Assembly: GCA_017998495.1 (NCBI GenBank)
Contig: JAGOCY010000113.1
Span: 1 to 5,735 of the forward strand
Source of the DNA: Corallincola sp.
GTDB taxonomy: Bacteria > Pseudomonadota > Gammaproteobacteria > Enterobacterales > Neiellaceae
Direction: 5' to 3'
Length of the DNA: 5,735 bases
Of this stretch, positions 1 through 5,735 are shown piece by piece. Every line of letters starts with the position of its first letter. Within the stretch, counting starts at the first letter, position 1. Under the pieces are notes generated by a model that worked only from the letters and a program-made list of their open reading frames with translations, had not been told where the DNA came from and did not search any database. Made by a program: the position numbers and the translations under genes.

Positions 1-19
1 CCTCAGCTCCGCCCCCGCG

Positions 20-44
20 ACCCCGGCCCTGCGCCGGGGTTTTT
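20..44 (+). terminator. Intrinsic (Rho-independent) terminator of an upstream plus-strand gene
   Basis: A perfect 8-bp GC-rich stem (ACCCCGGC pairing with GCCGGGGT, loop CCTGC) runs from 20 to 40 and is followed at once by a run of five T (40-44). This is the classic layout of an intrinsic terminator reading rightwards. The gene it serves lies off the left edge, since positions 1-19 are too short to show a coding frame. It should insulate the flavin reductase-like gene at 116 from upstream transcription. Confidence 0.9.
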
Positions 45-115
45 CGTTGTCGCCTGAACCTCGGCCCTGCTCAGCGCGTAACGGGGAGAGGTGCAACGGG
101 TAATGGGGCGGGGCA
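45..115 (+). other. Short intergenic leader of the flavin reductase-like gene
   Basis: These 71 bases separate the upstream terminator from the GTG at 116. I see no convincing -35/-10 pair: TTGTCG at 47-52 has no good -10 at 16-18 bp. A purine-rich GGGGAGAG lies at 83-90 and an in-frame TAA at 101-103. The 7-mer GTGCAAC occurs twice, at 91-97 and at 116-122, where it includes the chosen start codon. The promoter must lie here if the gene is transcribed alone, but I cannot locate it. Confidence 0.4.
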
Positions 116-748
116 GTGCAACAGTGGCAGCTTGAACAGCAGGCGTTGGCCGGCCTGGAGCGCCGTTATCGGGCGCAATTGATCAACAGTTTGTCTGGCT
201 TCAAGAGCGCCAACCTGATCGGCACCATAGGCGCTGATGGCGCCACCAATCTGGCGATCGTCAGCAGTGTGGTGCATCTGGGCGCTGATCCGCCCTTGCT
301 GGGCTACATCACCCGGCCCCGCTCGGTCGAGCGCCACAGCGTCGATAACCTTGAATCCAGCGGTGTGTTCACCCTCAGTCAGGTGGGGCGTGGCTTCTTC
401 CCTCAGGCTCACCAGACCTCCGCCCGCTATCCGCGAGGCGTCTGCGAGTTTGCGGCCACCGGCCTGACGCCGGAGTATTGGTCAGGCTCGCCGGCGCCAG
501 CGGTGGCCGAAAGCCCGCTGGCCATCTGGTTGCGGCTGGAACAGCTGCTCCCCATTGCTGCCAACAACACCCAACTGGTGGTAGGCCGCATCGAGCGGTT
601 GCGGGTGCTGGGCGGCGCGCCTGAGGCCGACGGCTACCTCGATATCGAGGCGCTGGGCACTGTGGCCGTTTCCGGCCTCGACAGTTACCACTGCAGCCAG
701 CGCCTGGCGCGGCTGCCTTACGCCAAGGTGCCGGCTGCCAGTGATTAA
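116..748 (+). CDS. Flavin reductase-like FMN-binding split-barrel protein
   Basis: This 210-residue protein looks like the flavin reductase-like (DIM6/NTAB type) family, whose members bind FMN in a split beta-barrel and reduce flavins or act as flavoenzymes. The true substrate is unknown. Supporting features are LSGFKSANLIGT (residues 26-37), the segment NLAIVSSVVHLGADPPLLG (45-63) followed by YITRP, where the family contacts flavin phosphate, the AHQTSARYP motif (98-106), and the C-terminal VSGLDSYH...RLARLPYAK (185-204). No signal peptide or membrane segment is visible, so it is probably cytoplasmic. GTG at 116 is chosen because an in-frame TAA lies at 101-103 and the N-terminus then begins just before the conserved LERRYRAQLINSL segment. 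The ribosome binding site is poor (GGGG at 105-108 or 110-113). It converges on barA with overlapping stop codons. The family assignment is fairly sure, the specific function is not. Confidence 0.82.
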   Translation: MQQWQLEQQALAGLERRYRAQLINSLSGFKSANLIGTIGADGATNLAIVSSVVHLGADPPLLGYITRPRSVERHSVDNLESSGVFTLSQVGRGFFPQAHQTSARYPRGVCEFAATGLTPEYWSGSPAPAVAESPLAIWLRLEQLLPIAANNTQLVVGRIERLRVLGGAPEADGYLDIEALGTVAVSGLDSYHCSQRLARLPYAKVPAASD

Positions 749-755
749 CGCTGGC
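737..755. other. Stem-loop centred on overlapping convergent stop codons
   Basis: GCCAGTG (737-743) pairs with CGCTGGC (749-755) around the loop ATTAA, with one G-T wobble when read on the plus strand (a C-A mismatch on the minus strand). The loop contains TTAA (745-748), which supplies TAA to the plus-strand gene (746-748) and TAA to barA on the minus strand (747-745). Neither side is followed by a clear T-tract, so this is not a canonical intrinsic terminator. It could still end transcription weakly, stabilise 3' ends, or be chance within coding sequence. Confidence 0.35.
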
Positions 756-3534
756 TGTCGCTTGCTTCGACCATCTCCTGCCAGGCGTTGCGCAGGTTGT
801 CCATTTCGTCGAGCAGCTCCAGCACTTCGGGCTCGATGTCGGCCAGGGGCAGCTCCTGCTTGAGGCCGGTCTCAATGGTGTGGGCCAGCTGCTGCAGGCG
901 TGGGGCGCCGGTGTAGCAGCAGCCACCATTGAGTTTGTGCACATGCTGGCGCAGTGCCTCGCGCTCGCCACCGTGGTAGGCCGCCTCAATGTTGCGGGCG
1001 GCTTCAGGCAGGCTGTCGATCAGCATCTGCATCATCTCTTCGGCCAGCGCCTGCTTGTTGCCGCTGCGCTTGAGGGCCAGCGCCCAGTCGATGCTGCCAC
1101 TGCCGGGCAGGGTGACGACCACCGCCTCCTGCTGCTCGGCCAGATCGTTACTGAGCGGTTCGGCCTGGGTTTTAAGCCAGCGCCGCATCAGGTTGGCGAG
1201 TGCTGCTTCATCAACCGGCTTGGTCAGGTAGTCATCCAGCCCTTGGCCCAGCAGTTTTTCGCGCTCGCCGGGCAGGGCATGAGCGGTTACCGCCACCACC
1301 GGGGTGGCGCGGTTCATCAGGGTGCGACGGATCTGGGCGGTGGCGCTGACCCCGTCCAGCTTGGGCATCTGGATATCCATCAGGATCAGATCGTAGTGGC
1401 TCTTCTGGGCCGCCAGCACCGCCTCCTGGCCATCGCGGCAGCAGACCACCTCGGCCACCATATCCTTGAGCAGCGCTTCCAGCAGTTTGAGGTTGGCCGG
1501 GTTGTCATCTACGGCCAGCACGCGGGCATTGATACGGCTATCAGCCGGCGCGATCAGGGCCGGGCCGGCGGGCTGGGGCTGGCTATGGGGCAGGATCGCC
1601 TGTACCAGCCGCTGGAACGGCAGCGGTTTGACAAAGCACTCGTCGGCGCCGCAGTCGCGGATCTGCTCATGCAGCAGCGGATCGTTGAGGTTGCAGATCA
1701 CCACCACCCGTTCGCTGATGTGGCGCGCTTCTTCGAGCAGCGCCTTGAGCCTGGGCATGTCATTGCTGGCCGCAGCGCAGGAGAGCAGCACCACATCGAC
1801 TCGTTGGCCACGATCCAGATAGCCGCGCCATTCGATCGGCTCGGAACAGCTGGTGACTTGCACCCCCCAGGCGGTGAGTGGCTCGGCGATGGCGCGGCGG
1901 CTGACCGGCAGCGGCTCATAAAGCAGCAGCGAGCGTTGGCGCAGCAACTCCAGTGGCAGCGGCTCGCCCAGCGGCAGCGGTGATTTGGCGCAGTTGAGGC
2001 TGAAATGGAAGGTACTGCCGCGCCCCTGTTCGGAGTCGAGGGTCATGTTGCCGCCCATCTGCCGCACCAGCTGCTGCGAGATGACCAGGCCAAGGCCGGT
2101 GCCGCCATAGCGGCGGGTGATGGAGCTGTCGCCCTGACTGAAGGCGGAGAACAGCGACTGCTGCTGTTCGCGGCTGATGCCGATACCGGTGTCCTTGACA
2201 CTGACCTTGATATCGACCCGCTCGCCATGGTCGGCGACCAGCAGCACCTGCACCTGTACGTAGCCGCGCTCGGTGAACTTGACCGCGTTACCGAGCAGGT
2301 TGGTCAGCACCTGCTTGATGCGGAAGGCATCGCCGATCAGGTAGTCAGGCACGTCGTTGGCCACCATCACCGCAAACTCCAGCCGCTTGTCGTGGGCGTC
2401 CGGCGCCAGCAGGGTAGCCACTTCAAACAGGGTATCGCGCAGCCGGAACGGCATCTGCTCGAGCTTCAGCTTGCCTGCTTCCAGTTTCGAGAAATCGAGC
2501 ACGTCATTGATGATGTTGAGCAGGTTGTGGGCCGAGCGCTCAATGGTTGACAGGTAATCGCGCTGGTGCGAGCTCAACCCGGTTTTGGCCAACTGCTTGG
2601 TAAAGCCAATGACGGCGTTGAGCGGGGTACGCAGCTCGTGACTCATGTTGGCCAAGAAGTCGCTCTTGGTGCGCGCCGCCTCCTGGGCCCGCTTGTTGGC
2701 CATATCCAGCTTGATGTTCTGGATCTCGATCTGCTCCAGGGTCTCGCGCAGGTCGGCGGTGGCCTGTTCGACGCTGTTCTGCAACTCCTGCTGCGATTCC
2801 TGCAGCGATTTGGCCATGGCATTGATGCCCAGACGCAGCGCGTCGAGCTCGCCCATTTTGGGACCACCCACCCGGGTATCGAGGCGCCCTTTACGGATCT
2901 GGTCCACTGCATCCACCATCTCGCCGATTGGCTCGGTGACCTGCTTGACCAGACGGAAGGCGAAAAACAGGTTGATGATCGCCCCGAGTACGACGATGGC
3001 GATGGCGTAGCTGGCGGCCTTGTACTGCTGCACCTTGGCGTGGTCAGTGTTGAGCTGGACCACCACATAACCGAGGATGGGGGCCTGCTCGTCAGCGCGC
3101 AGGCCGAGCAGGTTGCTCTCCTGATAGATTGGGGTGCGCAGCAGCACATCGCCATTGCTGGCGTGTTCAATCTCGGTAAAGGCGGGAATGGCCGAGCCGG
3201 GGGGCAGGCGCAGCTGGTTGAAGTTACGCTGGAACGAGCTGTTAACAAACACCCGGTGCTGGTTGTCGAAGATGGCAATGGCGCGCACCACCTCGGAATG
3301 CTTGCGGTGAGCGATGCCGATCAGCCGCTTGAGCATCTCGCGGCTGTTGTGGACCATGCCGTATTCGCTGGCGATGGCCAGCGGTTCAATAATGTCGGAA
3401 CCGCGCTCAATGAGGTTTTCCTCAAGCTCGCTGAAGCGGTGCAGGGTAAAGTAGCTGCCGAGCAGGATGCCGATCAGCAAGGTCGGCGTCAGCGACAGCA
3501 ACAGTACCCAGGATCGCAGACTCAGAGCGCGCAC
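745..3534 (-). CDS. barA: Tripartite hybrid sensor histidine kinase BarA
   Basis: BarA is the inner-membrane sensor that phosphorylates the response regulator UvrY (GacA/SirA type), driving CsrB/CsrC small RNAs that sequester CsrA. In E. coli it responds to acetate, formate and related short-chain acids. The 929 residues show TM1 (about 8-30), a periplasmic sensor (31-173), TM2 (about 175-194), HAMP (195-247), a helical linker (248-290), and a HisKA domain with SHELRTPLN and phospho-acceptor His299. The ATPase domain has an N box around 407-419, DTGIG (448-452) and GGTGLGL (477-483). A degenerate receiver follows (about 531-650), then a true receiver (671-790; Asp676/677, Asp720, Thr750, Lys772) and a C-terminal HPt with His866 in HKLNG. 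The start is GTG, preceded by AAAGG with 5-nt spacing and an in-frame TGA 15 nt upstream. SLR then falls at residues 5-7 as in E. coli BarA. It is divergent from rlmD and convergent with the flavin reductase-like gene. uvrY is not in the window. Confidence 0.97.
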   Translation of the reverse strand: MRALSLRSWVLLLSLTPTLLIGILLGSYFTLHRFSELEENLIERGSDIIEPLAIASEYGMVHNSREMLKRLIGIAHRKHSEVVRAIAIFDNQHRVFVNSSFQRNFNQLRLPPGSAIPAFTEIEHASNGDVLLRTPIYQESNLLGLRADEQAPILGYVVVQLNTDHAKVQQYKAASYAIAIVVLGAIINLFFAFRLVKQVTEPIGEMVDAVDQIRKGRLDTRVGGPKMGELDALRLGINAMAKSLQESQQELQNSVEQATADLRETLEQIEIQNIKLDMANKRAQEAARTKSDFLANMSHELRTPLNAVIGFTKQLAKTGLSSHQRDYLSTIERSAHNLLNIINDVLDFSKLEAGKLKLEQMPFRLRDTLFEVATLLAPDAHDKRLEFAVMVANDVPDYLIGDAFRIKQVLTNLLGNAVKFTERGYVQVQVLLVADHGERVDIKVSVKDTGIGISREQQQSLFSAFSQGDSSITRRYGGTGLGLVISQQLVRQMGGNMTLDSEQGRGSTFHFSLNCAKSPLPLGEPLPLELLRQRSLLLYEPLPVSRRAIAEPLTAWGVQVTSCSEPIEWRGYLDRGQRVDVVLLSCAAASNDMPRLKALLEEARHISERVVVICNLNDPLLHEQIRDCGADECFVKPLPFQRLVQAILPHSQPQPAGPALIAPADSRINARVLAVDDNPANLKLLEALLKDMVAEVVCCRDGQEAVLAAQKSHYDLILMDIQMPKLDGVSATAQIRRTLMNRATPVVAVTAHALPGEREKLLGQGLDDYLTKPVDEAALANLMRRWLKTQAEPLSNDLAEQQEAVVVTLPGSGSIDWALALKRSGNKQALAEEMMQMLIDSLPEAARNIEAAYHGGEREALRQHVHKLNGGCCYTGAPRLQQLAHTIETGLKQELPLADIEPEVLELLDEMDNLRNAWQEMVEASDSQR

Positions 3535-3641
3535 GCAGGCCTTTGGTCAGTGAAAGAACAGCGCTGCATGATGACATGCCGGGTTGATGTTGCCTACGCC
3601 GGCAACCCCATTTCGGGGCCCCGGTCCCACCACTGCAAGAG
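3535..3641. promoter_or_regulatory. Divergent barA/rlmD control region with three short dyads
   Basis: Both barA (leftwards) and rlmD (rightwards) must be initiated from this region or nearby. Three inverted repeats are visible: GCATG-ATGA-CATGC (3566-3579), GTTGCC-TACGCC-GGCAAC (3589-3606), and the perfect palindrome CGGGGCCCCG (3614-3623). A second pairing, GGGTTG (3581-3586) with CAACCC (3603-3608), would compete with the middle hairpin. The best rightward promoter guess, TTGGTC (3543-3548) with CATGAT (3567-3572) at 18 bp, is weak. No leftward sigma-70 promoter stands out. Promoter positions are therefore unassigned, and the dyads may be operators or leader hairpins. Confidence 0.5.
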
Positions 3642-3650
3642 ATGATCATG
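3637..3650 (+). promoter_or_regulatory. rlmD ribosome binding site and competing start codons
   Basis: AAGAG at 3637-3641 touches the first ATG (3642) with no spacer, but stands 6 nt from the second in-frame ATG (3648). The second start gives MVQFF, matching the MAQFY beginning of E. coli RlmD, and puts the first three iron-sulfur cysteines at residues 81, 87 and 90 as in E. coli. I therefore take 3648 as the start. Confidence 0.7.
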
Positions 3651-4973
3651 GTCCAGTTTTTCAAGCCCCAGCGTAACGCCCCCAGCTCTGCCGTTCTGAC
3701 CCTGAACATCGAGCGGCTGGACGATCAGGGGCGCGGTGTGGCCCGCCATCAGGGCAAGGTGGTGTTTGTTGCCGGCGCCCTGCCCGGTGAGCAGGTGGAG
3801 GCCCGCCTGAGCCGTGACGCAGCGCGTTACGCCGAAGCCCGGCTGGGCAAGGTGGTGCGCGCCAGCAGCGAGCGTCAGACGCCAATCTGCCCCCATGTCG
3901 GCCGCTGTGGTGGCTGCCGTCTGCAACATGCTTCGCCTGGGTTGCAGCAGCAGAGCAAGGCTGAGCAGTTGGTTCATCAGCTGCGCCAGCTGGGTGGCCT
4001 GAGCGTACCTGAGCCGGAGGCGGTGATCGCCGCTGCGCCTTATGGCTATCGCCGACGGGCGCGGCTGGCGTTGCGCATCGAACGCGGCCAACTGCAGCTG
4101 GGTTTCCGCAGCGCCGGTAGCAACGACATCTGCGCTATCGACCAGTGCCCGGTGCTGGAACCGGCGCTGGCGGCGCTGCTGCCGCAGATCCGCGCTGCGC
4201 TGGCGGCCCAGGCGCGGCCGGATGATTATGGCCATGCCGAACTGCTGCTGAGCAGCGAGGGGCCGCTGCTGCTGTTGCGCCGCTTGCGGCCAGTGCCGGC
4301 GCCGCGACTGGCGGCACTGGCGGCGGCGCTCGACGGCCTGCGTTTCGGCTTTGAGGACAACGATGGCAGCGTGGTCGATGTGGCGGGCCAGCCGCTGGCC
4401 GCCTGCCATTATCAGATCCAGGTCTCACAACGGCCATTGGCCATCGCCTTTCAGCCCCATCACTTCATCCAGGTCAACGCCGCCGTGAATCAGGCACTGG
4501 TACAACGGCTGCTCGACTGGTTACAGCCAGTGGCCGGTGAGCGGCTGCTGGATCTGTTTTGCGGCGTCGGCAACTTTGCCCTGCCATTGGCCGCCGCCGG
4601 CGCCGAGGTGGTGGCGGTGGAAGGGGTCACGGCGATGGTTGAGCAGGCCCGGGCCAACGCCGAGCGGCTGGGGTTGCCGGCACAGTTCCTGCTGGGCGAT
4701 CTCAATGCCGGTGTGCCGCCTGAGGCGCTGGCTGGCGGTGCCTTTAGCGCCGTAGTCCTCGACCCGTCGCGCGAGGGCGCCAAAGGGGTGGTCGGCGGGC
4801 TGGCGGCACTAGGGGCGCGGCGGGTGGCCTATATCAGCTGCAACCCGGCCACCCTGGCCCGCGATGCCGCGGTACTCGCTGCTCAGGGATTTGTCTTGAG
4901 TCGGCTGGCCCTGGTCGATATGTTTCCACAGACGCACCATGTTGAAGCCTTGGCCCTGTTTGAGCGCCGCTGA
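3648..4973 (+). CDS. rlmD: 23S rRNA (uracil(1939)-C5)-methyltransferase RlmD
   Basis: RlmD (formerly RumA) transfers a methyl group from S-adenosylmethionine to C5 of U1939 in 23S rRNA. From the ATG at 3648 the protein has 441 residues, close to the 433 of E. coli. A TRAM RNA-binding domain occupies about residues 11-70, with GRGVARHQGK visible. Four cysteines suited to a [4Fe-4S] cluster lie at 81, 87, 90 (CPHVGRCGGC) and 167 (DQCPVL). The substrate-binding segment FIQVNAAVNQ follows (273-282). The Rossmann-like methyltransferase domain shows the SAM loop LDLFCGVGNF (301-310), LDPSREG (371-377), SCNPATLARD with nucleophile Cys398, and HHVEALALF with general base Glu433. The Cys-to-Glu spacing of 35 equals that of E. 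coli Cys389/Glu424. The Pro or Ala common after DP is Ser here, a mild variation. relA follows after 47 bp with no terminator between, so co-transcription is likely. Confidence 0.96.
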   Translation: MVQFFKPQRNAPSSAVLTLNIERLDDQGRGVARHQGKVVFVAGALPGEQVEARLSRDAARYAEARLGKVVRASSERQTPICPHVGRCGGCRLQHASPGLQQQSKAEQLVHQLRQLGGLSVPEPEAVIAAAPYGYRRRARLALRIERGQLQLGFRSAGSNDICAIDQCPVLEPALAALLPQIRAALAAQARPDDYGHAELLLSSEGPLLLLRRLRPVPAPRLAALAAALDGLRFGFEDNDGSVVDVAGQPLAACHYQIQVSQRPLAIAFQPHHFIQVNAAVNQALVQRLLDWLQPVAGERLLDLFCGVGNFALPLAAAGAEVVAVEGVTAMVEQARANAERLGLPAQFLLGDLNAGVPPEALAGGAFSAVVLDPSREGAKGVVGGLAALGARRVAYISCNPATLARDAAVLAAQGFVLSRLALVDMFPQTHHVEALALFERR

Positions 4974-5020
4974 GGGTAACAACGCAGGCTGATGCCGCAG
5001 TTCAAGGAGAAGAGGGGAGC
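4974..5020 (+). promoter_or_regulatory. rlmD-relA intergenic leader with strong purine-rich ribosome binding site
   Basis: This 47-bp gap has no T-tract hairpin, so transcripts from rlmD can run into relA. It carries AAGGAG (5004-5009, 11 nt before the ATG) and GAGGGGAG (5012-5019, ending 1 nt before the ATG), making an unusually purine-rich leader. Both blocks contain GGA (5006-5008 and 5016-5018), the core of CsrA-binding sites. No promoter is obvious in the gap itself. Any relA-specific promoter would have to lie within rlmD. Confidence 0.55.
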
Positions 5021-5735
5021 ATGGTTTCGGTTCGCGATAGCAAACATCAGCATCAGCCTGAGGATGTGACTCAGTGGTTGCGCGGCCTTGGCATTGCCGA
5101 GGGGATCTGCGCGCCGCTGGCGGCCCTCTACCAGCGCTGTGCCGAGCGGGTGGGGGATGGCCCCGAGGGGCTGGCGCTGCTGGCTCGCGGCCGCGAGATG
5201 GTGGTGATCCTGGCCACCATGGCCTTCGATCAGGACGCCTATGCTGCTGCCCTGCTGCTGCCGCTGTATGACGAAGGGGTGATGGATCTGGTGGAGATCA
5301 CCACCGATGTCAGCCCCAATGTTGCCCGCCTGATCGAGAACGTCGGCCGCATGGAGGCGATCCGCGCCCTGCAGAGTAGCGGTGGCCGCGATCCCACCCT
5401 GCATCAGGTCGACAATCTGCGCCACATGCTGCTGGCCATGGTTGAAGATGTGCGGGCGGTGGTGATCAAACTGGCCGAGCGCATCTGCTATCTGCACGAC
5501 ATCAAGAACGCCGACGAAGAGACGCGGGTGATGGCGGCGCGCGAGACCGCCGACATCTATGCGCCGCTGGCCAACCGCCTCGGCATTGGTCAGCTCAAGT
5601 GGGAACTTGAAGATTTTGCCTTCCGCTATCAGCACCCTGACATCTACAAGCAGATCGCCAAGCAGCTGGATGAGAAGCGCCTCGCCCGCGAGCAGTACAT
5701 CAGCGACTTTGTCGCCGCCCTGACCCAGGCGCTGG
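5021..5735 (+). CDS. relA: (p)ppGpp synthetase RelA, N-terminal part (truncated by window edge)
   Basis: RelA makes (p)ppGpp from ATP and GTP or GDP when uncharged tRNA sits in the ribosomal A site, setting off the stringent response. The open frame runs to the right edge: 238 complete codons of a family of about 740. The start MVSVRDS matches the MVAVRSA of E. coli RelA and follows a strong purine-rich ribosome binding site. The visible part is the N-terminal pseudo-hydrolase domain, including DNLRHMLLAM (131-140), VIKLAERI (148-155), YAPLANRLGIGQLKWELED (180-198) and the helical segment after it. The metal-binding His and His-Asp of SpoT-type hydrolases are replaced (Arg56; Leu80-Pro81), so this is a synthetase-only RelA rather than SpoT. 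The catalytic synthetase, TGS and C-terminal ribosome-binding domains lie beyond the window. Its position after rlmD agrees with the enterobacterial gene order. Confidence 0.96.
   Translation, partial: MVSVRDSKHQHQPEDVTQWLRGLGIAEGICAPLAALYQRCAERVGDGPEGLALLARGREMVVILATMAFDQDAYAAALLLPLYDEGVMDLVEITTDVSPNVARLIENVGRMEAIRALQSSGGRDPTLHQVDNLRHMLLAMVEDVRAVVIKLAERICYLHDIKNADEETRVMAARETADIYAPLANRLGIGQLKWELEDFAFRYQHPDIYKQIAKQLDEKRLAREQYISDFVAALTQAL

Noticed and set aside
24..69. Repeat of CGGCCCTG at 24-31 and 62-69
   Set aside because: An 8-mer of pure GC-rich composition this close to a terminator is easily chance. It is not extended and has no flanking symmetry.
375..989. 204-codon minus-strand open frame spanning the convergent junction
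   Set aside because: It overlaps both the flavin reductase-like gene and the barA 3' end in another frame, with an Arg/Pro/Ala-rich shadow composition and no motif.
3543..3572. TTGGTC-18 bp-CATGAT as an rlmD promoter
   Set aside because: It has only three of six and four of six consensus matches, and the spacing is not ideal. It is too weak to list as a promoter.
880..3645. Long plus-strand open frames (about 367, 181 and 359 codons) antisense to barA, all in one frame and nearly continuous
   Set aside because: They are aligned codon-for-codon with barA. They stay open because barA rarely uses TTA, CTA or TCA in this GC-rich genome. Their translations are low-complexity (rich in Gln, Leu, Gly, His) with no recognisable domain, while barA is unmistakable.
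3594..4409. 271-codon minus-strand open frame antisense to rlmD
   Set aside because: It shadows a confident rlmD coding frame, crosses the divergent control region, and shows no domain or good ribosome binding site.
4883..5635. 250-codon minus-strand open frame over the end of rlmD and the start of relA
   Set aside because: It is antisense to two well-supported genes and has the same composition artefact. The plus-strand RelA match is clear over its whole length.
1..5735. Mobile element, CRISPR, tRNA/rRNA or a novel defence-type system
   Set aside because: I saw no transposase, terminal repeats, regular direct repeats or RNA gene signatures. Base composition is even, and the barA, rlmD and relA genes are core genes in conserved order.

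Overview
The window looks like ordinary chromosomal core DNA from a GC-rich gammaproteobacterium. Its backbone is the arrangement barA <-> rlmD-relA: barA is divergent from rlmD, and relA lies downstream of rlmD. Enterobacteria and related gammaproteobacteria share this gene order. The proteins resemble the Escherichia coli versions closely. BarA keeps the same N-terminal spacing, and RlmD has its first three cluster cysteines at the same residue numbers. The high GC and strong G/C third-position bias fit an Aeromonadaceae-like genus (Aeromonas, Oceanimonas, Zobellella type) better than an enterobacterium. That assignment is inference.

Layout: positions 20-44 hold a strong intrinsic terminator for a plus-strand gene lying off the left edge. 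From 116 to 748 (+) is a flavin reductase-like, FMN-binding split-barrel protein. From 3534 down to 745 (-) is a full-length tripartite hybrid histidine kinase, BarA. The two genes converge with no spacer: their TAA stops overlap inside one TTAA, which lies in the loop of an imperfect stem-loop. A 113-bp region (3535-3647) separates barA from the divergent rlmD and contains three short dyads. RlmD (3648-4973, +) is the 23S rRNA m5U1939 methyltransferase with an Fe-S cluster. After a 47-bp gap comes relA (5021 to the right edge, +), the ribosome-associated (p)ppGpp synthetase, cut off after 238 codons.

Functionally, barA feeds the UvrY/Csr post-transcriptional switch that responds to metabolic end products. 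relA makes the stringent-response alarmone, and rlmD modifies the ribosome. They are neighbours rather than one pathway, but two GGA-containing motifs around the relA ribosome binding site raise the possibility that the Csr system acts on relA here.

I found no mobile element, CRISPR array, tRNA or rRNA gene and no evident novel system. The points worth checking are regulatory details: the shared-stop stem-loop, the dyads between barA and rlmD, the relA leader, and start-codon choices. No gene-free stretch exceeds 300 bases.
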